Below, piece by piece: positions 63,641-64,000 of a stretch of 64,000 nt of DNA (positions are counted from its first letter, which is position 1; the number at the start of each line of letters is the position of its first letter). Position numbers and translations under genes: made by a program. The notes below the pieces were generated by a model that did not search any database, was not told the origin of the DNA, and saw only the letters and a list, made by a program, of their open reading frames with translations. The stretch covers positions 620,001 through 684,000 of the forward strand of contig NZ_CP117029.1 in NCBI RefSeq assembly GCF_028551255.1, written 5' to 3'. Source of the stretch: Vibrio tubiashii (GTDB lineage Bacteria; Pseudomonadota; Gammaproteobacteria; Enterobacterales; Vibrionaceae).

Positions 63641-64000
63641 TTAGTTGTTGCTGTGCAGCTCAGAGTTCAGTTCTACAGCCGTCTTGTTAGCAAGACATTC
63701 AATTTGGCCTGTTACTGAGTTACGACGGAAGAGCAGGTCAGATACGCCAGCAAGATCACGAGCTTTAACCACTTCTACTTCATTGCCATCTGAATCAAGC
63801 ATACGCACTTTAGAGCCCGCAGTTACATAAAGGCCAGATTCAACAGTACAACGATCGCCTAGTGGGAAACCAAGACCTGCGTTAGCACCAAGCAGTGAGT
63901 TTTCACCGATAGATACGACAACAGTACCACCGCCAGATAGCGTACCCATGATAGATGCACCGCCACCGATATCTGAACCGTCGCCAACAACCACACCAGC
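63641..64000 (-). CDS. dapD: Tetrahydrodipicolinate N-succinyltransferase, C-terminal part
   Basis: The window ends inside this gene; about 119 C-terminal residues are present and the start lies beyond the right edge. GGGASIMGTLSGG, ISIGENSLLGANAG and GFPLGDRCTVESGLYVTAG are turns of a left-handed beta-helix (hexapeptide repeats). ARDLAGVSDLLFRRNSVTG and the NKTAVELNSELH tail match the long DapD form of vibrios and pseudomonads. The enzyme acts in the succinylase branch of lysine and diaminopimelate synthesis. An apparent ATG at 63994 is internal. Confidence 0.92.
   Translation of the reverse strand, partial: AGVVVGDGSDIGGGASIMGTLSGGGTVVVSIGENSLLGANAGLGFPLGDRCTVESGLYVTAGSKVRMLDSDGNEVEVVKARDLAGVSDLLFRRNSVTGQIECLANKTAVELNSELHSNN

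Overview
The window looks like chromosomal DNA of a marine gammaproteobacterium of the genus Vibrio or a close relative. Several proteins read as Vibrio or enterobacterial orthologues along their whole length (EF-G2, GalETKM, GalR, EbgRAC, AhpC/AhpF, GlpD/GlpR/GlpK/GlpT, the long form of DapD), and the DUF1127, NnrS and Tad genes fit. Both ends are housekeeping genes (a second EF-G, and the start of dapD at the right edge). From memory these lie fairly near each other on V. cholerae chromosome I together with lacZ and galR, so the middle may be a conserved block expanded by accessory modules. I see no rRNA, tRNA, CRISPR array, intact insertion sequence or prophage.

Layout. 1-2.4 kb: monocistronic EF-G2 between two terminators. 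2.4-2.73 kb: a small cluster of repeats. 2.73-7.6 kb: two GcvA-like LysR genes around a DUF1127 protein, an acyl-CoA synthetase and an AraC regulator. 8.0-20.8 kb: one collinear Tad/Flp pilus locus of 15 genes: two Flp prepilins, prepilin peptidase, an unusual AAA+ ATPase, RcpC, RcpA secretin, a small lipoprotein, TadG-, TadE- and TadF-like pseudopilins, TadZ, TadA, TadB, TadC and TadD. 20.9-23 kb: chromate-type transporter with a divergent LysR gene. 23-33.8 kb: galactoside module (ABC importer, LacZ beta-galactosidase, GH36 alpha-galactosidase, AraC regulator). 33.7-37 kb: DMT exporter, DUF5329 protein, and a metallo-hydrolase lipoprotein divergent from a TetR gene. 37-43.5 kb: a complete ebg cluster (ebgR, ebgA, ebgC, ygjI-like permease). 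43.9-48.3 kb: galETKM. 48.4-53.5 kb: a small RRF-like protein, ahpC and ahpF under near-duplicate OxyR-type promoters, and a LysR/aldo-keto reductase pair. 53.5-57 kb: galR, ygjH, a gamma-glutamylcyclotransferase-like gene, and nnrS behind a sigma-54 promoter with NorR-type sites. 57-63.5 kb: glpD, glpR, glpK and glpT with a palindromic MITE-like repeat. 63.6-64 kb: 3' part of dapD.

How the genes fit together. Extracellular alpha- or beta-galactosides would enter through the ABC importer. LacZ, EbgAC and the GH36 enzyme would release galactose inside the cell, and GalMKTE would carry it to UDP-glucose and glucose-1-phosphate. Matching GalR-type operators before the ABC operon and galE, plus a partial one before galR itself, suggest one GalR regulon. 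Glycerol phosphate enters through GlpT, glycerol is phosphorylated by GlpK, and GlpD feeds dihydroxyacetone phosphate to glycolysis under GlpR control. The AhpC/AhpF and NnrS genes add peroxide and nitric-oxide defence. The Tad locus should build an adhesive pilus for surface or host colonisation.
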